From assembly GCA_049613665.1 (NCBI GenBank), contig JBMZCV010000095.1, forward strand, positions 1 through 19,205: DNA of 19,205 nucleotides, written 5' to 3'. Positions 1-7,189 of the stretch are shown piece by piece. The stretch comes from JBMZCV01 sp049613665. Lineage in GTDB: Bacteria > Bacteroidota > Bacteroidia > Chitinophagales > UBA2359. The first letter of the stretch is position 1. Each line of letters starts with the position of its first letter. A program made the position numbers and the translations under genes. A model generated the notes under the pieces. It searched no databases, was not told where the DNA came from, and saw only the letters and a list, made by a program, of their open reading frames with translations.

Positions 1-24
1 TAAAACCCCATGCTATGTTATATA

Positions 25-37
25 ATCCCGTTGGGAT
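25..37. repeat. Small GC-rich hairpin upstream of polA
   Basis: ATCCC (25-29), loop GTT, GGGAT (33-37). It is a perfect 5-bp stem in an otherwise AT-rich leader and stands out by composition. It ends 44 bases before the polA start codon. It could be the end of a terminator for a gene left of the window, a REP-type palindromic unit, or part of the polA leader. There is no T-tract after it, which weakens the terminator reading. I see no convincing TAnnTTTG promoter box between it and polA. Confidence 0.35.
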
Positions 38-81
38 ATTAGCGAAAACAAAAAATAACAAGCAATTCAACAATAAAAATA

Positions 82-2913
82 ATGGAACAAACAAAACCAA
101 AAAAATTACTTTTGCTAGATGCTTTCGCATTGATGTATCGTGCTTTTCATGCTTTCAACAAGCGGCCTTTAATCAATTCAAAAGGCATGAACGTATCGGC
201 AATCGTTGGTTTTACGAATACTTTATACGACCTTATTCAAAAAGAACAACCAACACATCTTGCCATAGCTTTCGACCCAAAAGGGCCAACGGTGCGTGTA
301 GATGAATACGATTTTTATAAGGCAAACCGAGAGGCAATGCCCGAAGAATTGCGTGCTTCCATTCCGTATATCGAGCAGATAATCGCAGGCATGAACATTC
401 CGCTTTTGGTAGTAGATGGCTACGAAGCTGATGATGTTATCGGTACGATTGCGAAAAAAGCCGAACAAGATGATTTTACGGTTTATATGGTTACGCCAGA
501 TAAAGATTATGGGCAGTTGGTGAGCGAAAATATTTTTATGTATAAACCAGCTTATCGAGGCAATAGTTTTGAGTTGCTTGGCGTAGATGAAATTCTCAAA
601 AAATGGAATATCGAACGCATCGAACAAGTGATTGATATGTTGGGTTTGATGGGCGACTCTGCCGATAATATTCCAGGCATTAAAGGTGTAGGCGAAAAAA
701 CAGCAGCTAAGTTGCTGAAACAGTTTGATTCTATCGAAAATTTGTTGGAAAATACGCATTTGCTCAAAGGAAAATTGCGTGAAAAAGTAGAAAATGGCAA
801 ACAAAATGCCATTATTTCAAAGTATTTGGCCACCATTATTTGCGATGTGCCTTTGCCTTACGAGCCAGAAACTTATGCTTTAGAAGCCTACAATGCCGAA
901 GTTTTAGCACCGCTTTTTAGAGAGTTAGAGTTTAGAACTTTGGGTAAAAGAATTTTGGGCGATAGCTATGCACTCAACGAAGCTGCTGCTCCTGCAACTC
1001 CCAAACCAAAAGAAGCTAAAGATAATACTCCGCAACTCAATATGTTTGGCAAAAAAACAAGTCAGACACAAGGACTTTTTGCGACTGCCGAAACACCAAG
1101 AGGAAAAAACATTGAGAATACGCCACATACTTACTTGCTCCTAGATACGACTGAAAAACAGCAGGATTTAGTCGCACAATTGCAAAAGCAAACTTTAGTC
1201 TGTTTCGATACAGAGACAACTTCGGTTGATGCAAATAATGCCGAATTGGTAGGTTTATCTTTTTGTTTTGAGCCAACAAAAGCTTTTTATGTGCCGCTTT
1301 CAGCAAAAAAAGAGGAGGCATTGGCGGTTTTAGAAATATTTAAGCCTTTTTTCGAGAATGAAAAAATCGCTAAAATTGGTCAAAATATAAAATACGATTT
1401 GCTGATTTTGAAATGGTATGATGTGAAAGTAAAAGGCACTTTGCACGATACCATGTTAGCACACTATTTGTTAGAGCCAGATATGCGACACAATATGACG
1501 GTTTTGGCAGAAAGTTATTTGCAATATACGCCTGTTTCTATCGAAAGTTTGATAGGAAAAAAAGGCAAAAAACAGCTTTCTATGCGAACAATTGCGGTGG
1601 ATAGAGTAGCTGAATATGCTGGCGAAGATGCTGATATAACATTTCAGTTGCACAAAAAACTACATCCAACACTCGCACCTGCCAACCTCAACGATTTATA
1701 CACCAAAATAGAAATGCCTTTAGTGCCGATTTTGGCAGCGATGGAATTTGAAGGCGTAGCACTTGATGGCGATTTTCTAAATAATTATTCTAAACAACTG
1801 AGTGGCGAAGCAATGACTTTGCGAGAAAGTATTTTTAAAACGGCTGGCGTAGAATTCAATTTAGATTCGCCAAAACAGCTAGGAAAAATACTTTTCGACC
1901 ATTTGAAAATTGAATATAAAGGCAAAAAAACAAAAACAGGACAGTATTCTACCAACGAAGCAACGCTTAAAAATTTGGCTGACAACCCAATTATTAGCGA
2001 AATTTTGAATTATCGGGAGCTAAAAAAATTGGTAAGTACTTATGTCGATGCTTTGCCACGCTTGATAAATCAAAAAAGTGGCCGTTTGCACAGTAGTTTC
2101 AATCAAGCCGTTGTAGCGACAGGCCGTTTGAGTTCGGCAAATCCAAATTTGCAAAATATACCTATCAGAACCGAAAGAGGCCGTCAAATTCGCAAAGCTT
2201 TTGTAGCTAGAAATGATGATTTTGTGTTGGTAGCTGCGGATTATTCGCAAGTAGAATTGCGGCTAATGGCAGAAATGAGTGGCGACAAAAATATGGTAGA
2301 AGCTTTCCAAAATGGCTTAGATATTCACTCGGCAACGGCTGCACGCATTTATCATGTCGGTTTGGAAGGCGTGACTAGCGAGATGAGACGCAAAGCGAAA
2401 ATGGTCAATTTTGGTTTGATTTATGGCATTTCTGCTTTTGGGCTTTCGCAGCGTTTGGGCATCAAAAGGTCGGAAGCAAAAGAGATTATTGATGAGTATT
2501 TCAATCAATATCAAGGCATCAAAAATTATATGGAAATAGCGGTAAACAAAGCTAAAGAAAATAATTTTGCGGCTACTTTGCTTGGCAGAAAACGCTATTT
2601 GCGTGACATCAATTCGGCAAATAGAACCTTGCGACAGTTTGCAGAGCGAAACGCCATCAATATGCCAATTCAAGGCACGGCTGCTGATTTGGTAAAAATA
2701 GCGATGATAGATATTTTTGCGGAGCTGAAAAAACGAGATTTAAAATCGAAAATGGTATTGCAAGTACATGATGAGTTGGTTTTTGATGTGCATAAAAGTG
2801 AATTGGAAGAAATGCAAACTTTGATATTAGATAAGATGCAAAACGCTATGAAACTATCTGTGCCGCTCAAAGTAGAAGCAGGAATCGGCAATAATTGGCT
2901 AGAAGCTCATTAA
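82..2913 (+). CDS. polA: DNA polymerase I (5' nuclease, 3'-5' exonuclease and polymerase)
   Basis: Repair and Okazaki-fragment-processing polymerase, 943 aa, the usual full length. The N-terminal 5' nuclease domain (about 8-290) shows the acidic motifs YEADD and TPDKDYGQLV and the helix-hairpin-helix stretch GDSADNIPGIKGVGEKTA. A linker of about 60 residues follows. The 3'-5' exonuclease domain (about 350-540) keeps its metal ligands: D376/E378 (motif DTET), D439 (NIKYD) and Y512/D516 (YAGED), so proofreading should be active. The polymerase domain has motif A with D720 (DYSQVE), motif B K773-F777-Y781 (KMVNFGLIYG) and motif C H896-D897-E898 (QVHDELVF). F777 sits at the position of E. coli F762, the dideoxynucleotide-discriminating form. 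The ATG at 82 follows an A-rich leader and gives the normal N-terminus. The hydrolase gene begins 36 bases downstream, so co-transcription is likely. Confidence 0.98.
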   Translation: MEQTKPKKLLLLDAFALMYRAFHAFNKRPLINSKGMNVSAIVGFTNTLYDLIQKEQPTHLAIAFDPKGPTVRVDEYDFYKANREAMPEELRASIPYIEQIIAGMNIPLLVVDGYEADDVIGTIAKKAEQDDFTVYMVTPDKDYGQLVSENIFMYKPAYRGNSFELLGVDEILKKWNIERIEQVIDMLGLMGDSADNIPGIKGVGEKTAAKLLKQFDSIENLLENTHLLKGKLREKVENGKQNAIISKYLATIICDVPLPYEPETYALEAYNAEVLAPLFRELEFRTLGKRILGDSYALNEAAAPATPKPKEAKDNTPQLNMFGKKTSQTQGLFATAETPRGKNIENTPHTYLLLDTTEKQQDLVAQLQKQTLVCFDTETTSVDANNAELVGLSFCFEPTKAFYVPLSAKKEEALAVLEIFKPFFENEKIAKIGQNIKYDLLILKWYDVKVKGTLHDTMLAHYLLEPDMRHNMTVLAESYLQYTPVSIESLIGKKGKKQLSMRTIAVDRVAEYAGEDADITFQLHKKLHPTLAPANLNDLYTKIEMPLVPILAAMEFEGVALDGDFLNNYSKQLSGEAMTLRESIFKTAGVEFNLDSPKQLGKILFDHLKIEYKGKKTKTGQYSTNEATLKNLADNPIISEILNYRELKKLVSTYVDALPRLINQKSGRLHSSFNQAVVATGRLSSANPNLQNIPIRTERGRQIRKAFVARNDDFVLVAADYSQVELRLMAEMSGDKNMVEAFQNGLDIHSATAARIYHVGLEGVTSEMRRKAKMVNFGLIYGISAFGLSQRLGIKRSEAKEIIDEYFNQYQGIKNYMEIAVNKAKENNFAATLLGRKRYLRDINSANRTLRQFAERNAINMPIQGTAADLVKIAMIDIFAELKKRDLKSKMVLQVHDELVFDVHKSELEEMQTLILDKMQNAMKLSVPLKVEAGIGNNWLEAH

Positions 2914-2949
2914 TTTTTTTTTCTCATGCTTTTATTTTAGTAGCAAAAA

Positions 2950-3780
2950 ATGGCAAGAACTGCATTTCCACATACTTCGCATTTTCTGACATTTCGCCAG
3001 CACGAGGTTCATTATCTCAAATTTGGACAAGGCAAAGAAAAACTCATTGCTTTGCATGGTTATGGTGATAATGCAGAACTATATTTGAATATTGCAGGAG
3101 TTTTAGCAAAAAAATACACTGTTTTCGCTCTCGATTTGCCTTATCATGGCAAAACAAACTGGAATGAAACAGTTTTTTTTACACCAAATGACTTAGCAGC
3201 ACTTATTGAGACCTTGTGCAATGAGCAGCAAATAAAGCGTTTTTCGCTGATGGGATATAGCATGGGCGGAAAAATAGCCTTATCATTACTACCAAATTTT
3301 GCAAAACAACTCAATGGTTTTTTTCTTATCGCTTCTTCTGGTTTGAAGATGCCTTTTTTTTACAGCCTTATAGAAAATGCACCAATTTTTTTGGTTAAAA
3401 AATCGGAAATTTGGATTGACGAACCAAAAACTTTATTTTTTTTACTCAAAACAGCACGACGATTAAAATTAATTTCGCCTTTCGTTCATCGATTTACCAG
3501 AAGATTGACCAATAGCACTTACAGACGCAGAAGATTGTTTAATATTTGGATTATTCTTCGGCATTTCAATAGCGACATTTCAGAAGTGCAACGTTTTCTC
3601 AATCGTTTTGGCATAAAAACCATGCTTTTTTTCGGCAAAAAAGACGATATTGCACCGCCTTCTGCTGCTCAACATTTTGCTAAAAAGCTGGATAAGTGTA
3701 GTTTATATATGATAAATGCTCATCATAATATTTTTAACCAAGACTTGAGAGATAATTTGCAAAAAGCTTTATTTGATTAA
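2950..3780 (+). CDS. Alpha/beta hydrolase, substrate unknown
   Basis: A 276-aa soluble alpha/beta-hydrolase-fold protein with no signal peptide. Visible motifs are the oxyanion-hole HG (H36-G37 in LHGYGD), the nucleophile elbow GYSMG with Ser104, an acid at D232 or D233 (GKKDD) and a base His at 258/259 (NAHHN), so the catalytic triad looks complete. The region between elbow and acid (about 130-215) is a basic helical cap (TARRLKL, RFTRRL, YRRRRLF) and is where substrate specificity would lie. It starts 36 bases after polA and probably shares its transcript. This seems to be neighbourhood rather than function, since no polA-related role is known for the family. It could be an esterase, a lactonase or a C-C bond hydrolase; the sequence does not decide. 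Confidence 0.87.
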   Translation: MARTAFPHTSHFLTFRQHEVHYLKFGQGKEKLIALHGYGDNAELYLNIAGVLAKKYTVFALDLPYHGKTNWNETVFFTPNDLAALIETLCNEQQIKRFSLMGYSMGGKIALSLLPNFAKQLNGFFLIASSGLKMPFFYSLIENAPIFLVKKSEIWIDEPKTLFFLLKTARRLKLISPFVHRFTRRLTNSTYRRRRLFNIWIILRHFNSDISEVQRFLNRFGIKTMLFFGKKDDIAPPSAAQHFAKKLDKCSLYMINAHHNIFNQDLRDNLQKALFD

Positions 3781-3817
3781 AAACACTTTTATGTCACAAA
3801 AAAGCATACTTCTAAAA

Positions 3818-3853
3818 AAATGTATGAATAAATGAACATTTATTCATACATTT
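3818..3853. promoter_or_regulatory. Palindromic operator of the ArsR repressor (copy 1)
   Basis: Perfect inverted repeat with 17-base arms and a 2-base centre: arm AAATGTATGAATAAATG (3818-3834), centre AA, then its exact complement (3837-3853). It ends 29 bases before the ArsR start codon and overlaps the -7 box at 3847-3854, so a bound dimer would block transcription. The size, the two-fold symmetry and the ATGAA...TTCAT character match known ArsR/SmtB operators. A second, nearly identical site lies at 4239-4268. The assignment to the adjacent regulator is inference from position and family. Confidence 0.8.
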
Positions 3854-3854
3854 G
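3847..3854 (+). promoter_or_regulatory. -7 box of the ArsR gene promoter
   Basis: TACATTTG is an exact match to the Bacteroidota -7 consensus TAnnTTTG. It lies 28 bases before the ATG at 3883, leaving a short leader. No TTG is found at the expected -33 spacing; that zone is occupied by the left arm of the operator. Autorepression is the natural reading. Confidence 0.55.
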
Positions 3855-3882
3855 CGTTATACCCCTATAAAAACACAGCAAA

Positions 3883-4197
3883 ATGGTTGATACAAAAAGA
3901 AATTTATCGAGTAAGCAGCTTGAAAAAGTGGCAAACGTGCTAAAAGCCATCGCACATCCTATAAGGCTAGAAGTTTTGAAAGTTTTGGAGCAAGAAGAAC
4001 CGCTTATGGTGAGCGATATTCGTGCAAAAATAGAAATGGAAGTAGAGCAATCTTTGTTATCACATCACCTTATCAAAATGAAAGATAAAGGTATTGTGTG
4101 TTCGGTCAAAAAAGGAAAATACATTTATTACAATATTTGCGACCGACACATACTAAATATATTTAATTGTATGGAACGTTGCAGTTTTGTTCACTAA
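3883..4197 (+). CDS. ArsR/SmtB-family repressor, probable persulfide/sulfide sensor
   Basis: A 104-aa winged-helix dimeric repressor. The N-terminal helix motif LKAIAHPIRLEVLKVL (20-35) is the family signature, the recognition helix region is QSLLSHHLIKM (56-66), and the wing is CSVKKGKYIYYNI (73-85). The classical metal-sensing ELCVCDL motif is absent (it reads PLMVSDI here), so it is not a canonical arsenic/cadmium sensor. All cysteines lie in the second half: C73, C86, C96 and C100, the last two as CMERC near the end. Since the downstream genes handle sulfane sulfur, a thiol-based persulfide sensor in the manner of SqrR/BigR/PigS is the best guess, but the usual early cysteine of SqrR/BigR is missing. 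It is followed by 82 bases containing a second operator, so the permease operon probably has its own promoter under the same regulator. Confidence 0.9.
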   Translation: MVDTKRNLSSKQLEKVANVLKAIAHPIRLEVLKVLEQEEPLMVSDIRAKIEMEVEQSLLSHHLIKMKDKGIVCSVKKGKYIYYNICDRHILNIFNCMERCSFVH

Positions 4198-4230
4198 GAA
4201 TCGCTTAAATTCTACAAAAAATACATTTTT

Positions 4231-4238
4231 TATCTTTA
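4231..4238 (+). promoter_or_regulatory. Possible -7 box of the TSUP operon
   Basis: TATCTTTA matches TAnnTTTG at all but the last position. It directly precedes operator copy 2, which would then cover the transcription start. No TTG is seen at the -33 distance. A poorer alternative, TAATTTAA at 4262-4269, lies inside the operator. Confidence 0.35.
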
Positions 4239-4268
4239 TACATGAATAAATGTTCATTTATTAATTTA
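4239..4268. promoter_or_regulatory. Palindromic operator of the ArsR repressor (copy 2)
   Basis: Arms TACATGAATAAATG (4239-4252) and CATTTATTAATTTA (4255-4268) pair at 12 of 14 positions around a TT centre. The core ATGAATAAATG-NN-CATTTATT is identical to copy 1, with NN changed from AA to TT. It ends 11 bases before the permease ATG at 4280. A second copy before the next gene argues that the repressor controls both its own gene and the sulfur genes separately. Confidence 0.78.
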
Positions 4269-4279
4269 ATACAAAAAAT

Positions 4280-5083
4280 ATGGAAATATTAGGCTACCTA
4301 TCAGCCTTAGTCATTGGCTTTACATTAGGTTTGTTGGGCGGTGGTGGCTCAATACTTACTGTTCCTGCGTTGGTTTATATCGTTGGCATCAATCCCGTTT
4401 TGGCGACAGCCTATTCGCTTTTCGTAGTAGGTTCGGCGGCACTTGTTGGTGCTTTCAATAATGTCAGAAAAGGCTTGGTGAGCATCAAAACTGCTATCGT
4501 TTTTGCAGTTCCTTCGTTTATAGCAGTTTATTTGACACGCCTTTATTTAGTGCCAGCTATTCCTCAAAACATTTTTACTATTGGTGGTTTTACACTCACA
4601 AAAGATGTTGCCATTATGTGCTTTTTTGCATTCATTATGCTCTTGGCAGCTATTTCCATGATACGTTCTGGCAGCCGAAAAAAAGAAACAACAGAAAAAG
4701 AAGAACCGCAGGTGTTCAACTATCCACTTATTGTTATTGATGGCTTAGTTGTGGGCGTACTTACAGGAATTGTCGGTGCTGGCGGTGGTTTTCTCATCAT
4801 ACCAGCTTTGGTTTTATTGGCACGTTTGCCCATGAAATTAGCCGTTGGCACATCACTATCAATTATTGCTGTCAAATCTTTATTTGGTTTTATTGGCGAT
4901 GTGCAGTCTGGGCAAGTCATTGATTGGCCATTTTTGTTAGTTTTTACTGCTTTTGCTATTATCGGCATTATAGTAGGTGGCTACGCTTCCAATTTTGTTT
5001 CTGGAAAAAAGCTAAAAAGCAGCTTTGGCTGGTTTGTTTTGGTAATGAGTATTTATATTTTTGCAAAAGAAATATTTTTGTAA
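4280..5083 (+). CDS. TauE/SafE (TSUP) family permease, probable sulfite/organosulfur anion transporter
   Basis: A 267-aa integral membrane protein of about eight segments, built from two related halves as is typical of TSUP proteins. Half 1 carries GGGGS followed by ILTVPAL (residues 20-30). Half 2 carries GAGGG followed by FLIIPAL (166-177), then LAVGTSLSII. A charged cytoplasmic-type linker with KKETTEKEE separates the halves near residue 135. TSUP proteins carry sulfite, sulfoacetate, taurine-derived compounds and similar anions across the inner membrane. Here the next gene is a persulfide dioxygenase, which produces sulfite, so sulfite export is the most economical role. It heads a run of four same-strand genes with gaps of 58, 56 and 15 bases, and has its own ArsR-type operator just upstream. 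Confidence 0.92.
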   Translation: MEILGYLSALVIGFTLGLLGGGGSILTVPALVYIVGINPVLATAYSLFVVGSAALVGAFNNVRKGLVSIKTAIVFAVPSFIAVYLTRLYLVPAIPQNIFTIGGFTLTKDVAIMCFFAFIMLLAAISMIRSGSRKKETTEKEEPQVFNYPLIVIDGLVVGVLTGIVGAGGGFLIIPALVLLARLPMKLAVGTSLSIIAVKSLFGFIGDVQSGQVIDWPFLLVFTAFAIIGIIVGGYASNFVSGKKLKSSFGWFVLVMSIYIFAKEIFL

Positions 5084-5141
5084 AAAATGAAGATACTTGA
5101 CTTAAAATATTTTATATAAAAAAAAAAAATTTCTATAAAAA

Positions 5142-6554
5142 ATGAAAATAGAACAAATTTATACAGGCTGCCTTGCACAAGGAGCATATTATATCGAAAG
5201 CGAAGGAGAAGTAGCTATCATTGACCCTTTGCGAGAAGTTGCTCCTTATATAAATAAAGCGACAGCCGAAAACGCTAGCATTAAATACATTTTTGAAACA
5301 CATTTTCATGCCGACTTTGTGAGTGGCCACGTCACTTTAGCAGAAAAAACAAATGCCCCAATCATTTATGGCCCAAATGCAAACCCAATGTTTAAGGCCT
5401 ATATTGCAACAGATGGCGAGGAGTTTAAACTCGGAAAACTGACTCTCAAAGTCTTGCATACACCAGGCCACACTATGGAAAGCACGACTTTTTTGCTGAA
5501 AGACGAAAACGGCAAAGACCATGCTATTTTTACAGGCGACACCTTATTTCTTGGCGATGTAGGTCGTCCAGATTTGGCACAAAAAGCGGCTGATATGACA
5601 CAAGAAGATTTAGCTGCTTTGCTATATGATAGCCTTCGCACCAAAATTATGCCTTTGGCCGATGATGTGACTGTATATCCTGCACATGGTGCTGGCTCTG
5701 CTTGCGGAAAAAATATGATGAAAGAAACCGTAGATACCTTGGGCAACCAAAAACGCATGAACTATGCTTTGCGTGCCGACATGACGAAAGCCGAATTTGT
5801 GAAAGAAGTAACAGATGGGCTTTTGCCACCGCCAGCCTACTTTCCTGCCAATGTTCGTTTGAACAAAGAAGGCTACAATAGCATAGATAAGATTTTGCAA
5901 CAAGGCACACAAGCACTTTCGCCTGCCGCTTTCGAAGCTGTCGCCAACGAAACAGAAGCTTTGATATTGGACACCCGCACACCACAACAATTTGTAAAAG
6001 GACACATTCCACGAGCTATTTTTATAGGCTTAGATGGCAGTTTTGCTCCTTGGGTTGGTGCATTGATTAGTGATGTTTCGCAAGCTATTTTGCTCATCAC
6101 AGATGCAGGCAGAGAAGAAGAAGCCGTTACTCGTTTGGCTCGTGTAGGTTTCGACAACACAATAGGATATTTAGATGGTGGCTTTGAGGCGTGGCAACAA
6201 GCTGATAAAGAAGTAGATACACTTTTATCATTAGCACCAGAAATGCTAGAACAAAAGTATGAAACTATAAAAGACCTTATTTTTGATGTGAGAAAAGAAA
6301 GCGAATATGAGGCAGAGCATATCAAAAATGCTAAAAATGTGCCTTTGAGTACTTTGAGCGAAAACATAGAAATTTTTCCTAAAAATGATACATTTTATGT
6401 GCATTGTGCAGGTGGTTATCGTTCTGTTATAGCAGCTTCTATACTAAAATCTCGTGGTTTTCATAATATTATTGATATAAAAGGAGGCTTTAAGAAAATA
6501 GCAAAAAGCAAACTACCTACAACTGCTTTTGTGTGTCCTTCCACCTTAATATAA
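5142..6554 (+). CDS. Persulfide dioxygenase fused to two rhodanese domains (CstB-like)
   Basis: A 470-aa cytoplasmic enzyme. Residues about 1-250 are an ETHE1-type metallo-beta-lactamase fold: H54-F-H56-A-D58 with H63, H110 (HTPGH), D133 (FTGDTLF) and H182 (YPAHGAGS). H54, H110 and D133 correspond to the single-iron ligands of ETHE1. The GDVGRPDL loop is typical of persulfide dioxygenases, which oxidise a low-molecular-weight persulfide to sulfite with O2. Rhodanese domain 1 (about 267-355) has D321 (TDAGRE) where the catalytic Cys should be, so it is a pseudo-rhodanese. Rhodanese domain 2 (about 372-462) has the intact loop C422-AGGY-R427 (HCAGGYRS) and should transfer sulfane sulfur. This order (dioxygenase, dead rhodanese, live rhodanese) and length match staphylococcal CstB. 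It lies between a TSUP permease and YeeE/YedE-type transporters, which supports a role in sulfide/persulfide detoxification. Confidence 0.92.
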   Translation: MKIEQIYTGCLAQGAYYIESEGEVAIIDPLREVAPYINKATAENASIKYIFETHFHADFVSGHVTLAEKTNAPIIYGPNANPMFKAYIATDGEEFKLGKLTLKVLHTPGHTMESTTFLLKDENGKDHAIFTGDTLFLGDVGRPDLAQKAADMTQEDLAALLYDSLRTKIMPLADDVTVYPAHGAGSACGKNMMKETVDTLGNQKRMNYALRADMTKAEFVKEVTDGLLPPPAYFPANVRLNKEGYNSIDKILQQGTQALSPAAFEAVANETEALILDTRTPQQFVKGHIPRAIFIGLDGSFAPWVGALISDVSQAILLITDAGREEEAVTRLARVGFDNTIGYLDGGFEAWQQADKEVDTLLSLAPEMLEQKYETIKDLIFDVRKESEYEAEHIKNAKNVPLSTLSENIEIFPKNDTFYVHCAGGYRSVIAASILKSRGFHNIIDIKGGFKKIAKSKLPTTAFVCPSTLI

Positions 6555-6610
6555 TAACAGTTTAAAGAAAAATGTTTTTATAAACTACTGAAAATAAGCA
6601 ACTTAAAATT

Positions 6611-7174
6611 ATGATTGAATTTATTTCGCAGCCTTGGGCTTGGTATATATCAGGCCCATCACTTACTCTTGTGATGTTTTTGCTGCTCTGGTTTGGCGGC
6701 GAATTTGGTGCATCTTCCACCATGCGAACTATTTGTGCGATAGGTGGTGCTGGCAAAAAAATTCCTTTTTTCAATTTCAATTGGAAGTCTCAAATCTGGA
6801 ATGTTATTTTTGTATTAGGAACAGTAATTGGTGGCTATATTGCGATTACTTTTTTGCCTAGTGCAGCACCGCCACAAATTTCGGCAGCTACCATCAACGA
6901 TTTAGAAAGCCTCGGCATTGTTTGTGATGAGCATCTCGTACCAGCTACCATTTTTACATGGCAAAATCTGCTAACACTCAAAGGTTTTATTATCATTGTA
7001 GGCGGTGGATTTTTGGTTGGCTTTGGTGCAAGATGGGCTGGCGGTTGTACTTCTGGACACGCTATTAGTGGACTTTCAAACCTACAAATGCCATCTTTGA
7101 TAGCTGTTATTGGCTTTTTTATAGGCGGCTTATTGATGACACATATTTTGTTTCCATTCATTTTTAAATTATAA
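6611..7174 (+). CDS. YeeE/YedE-type sulfur-compound transporter, first half (PmpA-like)
   Basis: A 187-aa membrane protein with about five segments. The signature GARWAGGCTSGH (139-150), with C146 in the glycine-rich turn, is the thiolate-bearing motif of YeeE/YedE proteins, in which such cysteines relay thiosulfate through the channel. An additional cysteine lies in a loop (GIVCDEH, near 104). Full-length YeeE has about 350 residues with two such halves; here the halves are separate genes, this one and the gene 15 bases downstream. In several bacteria the pair is called PmpA/PmpB and accompanies a persulfide dioxygenase and an ArsR regulator, as here. The transported species (thiosulfate or another sulfur compound) and its direction cannot be read from sequence. 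It starts 56 bases after the dioxygenase gene with an A-rich leader. Confidence 0.87.
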   Translation: MIEFISQPWAWYISGPSLTLVMFLLLWFGGEFGASSTMRTICAIGGAGKKIPFFNFNWKSQIWNVIFVLGTVIGGYIAITFLPSAAPPQISAATINDLESLGIVCDEHLVPATIFTWQNLLTLKGFIIIVGGGFLVGFGARWAGGCTSGHAISGLSNLQMPSLIAVIGFFIGGLLMTHILFPFIFKL

Positions 7175-7189
7175 AAACAAAACTCAATT

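Noticed and set aside
15..305. 96-codon ORF overlapping the start of polA
   Set aside because: Wrong frame inside polA, low-complexity product, no family motif; polA is certain.
223..804. 193-codon minus-strand ORF inside polA
   Set aside because: Antisense shadow rich in Phe/Ile/Cys, with no motifs; it arises from the AT-rich coding frame of polA.
5103..5114. TAAAATATTTTA palindrome before the dioxygenase gene as a third ArsR site
   Set aside because: Pure AT symmetry, lacking the ATGAA/TTCAT core of the two real operators; likely chance.
5399..6367. Several overlapping minus-strand ORFs of 119-164 codons inside the dioxygenase gene
   Set aside because: Mutually overlapping antisense frames with no recognisable domains, while the plus-strand protein has a full set of catalytic motifs.
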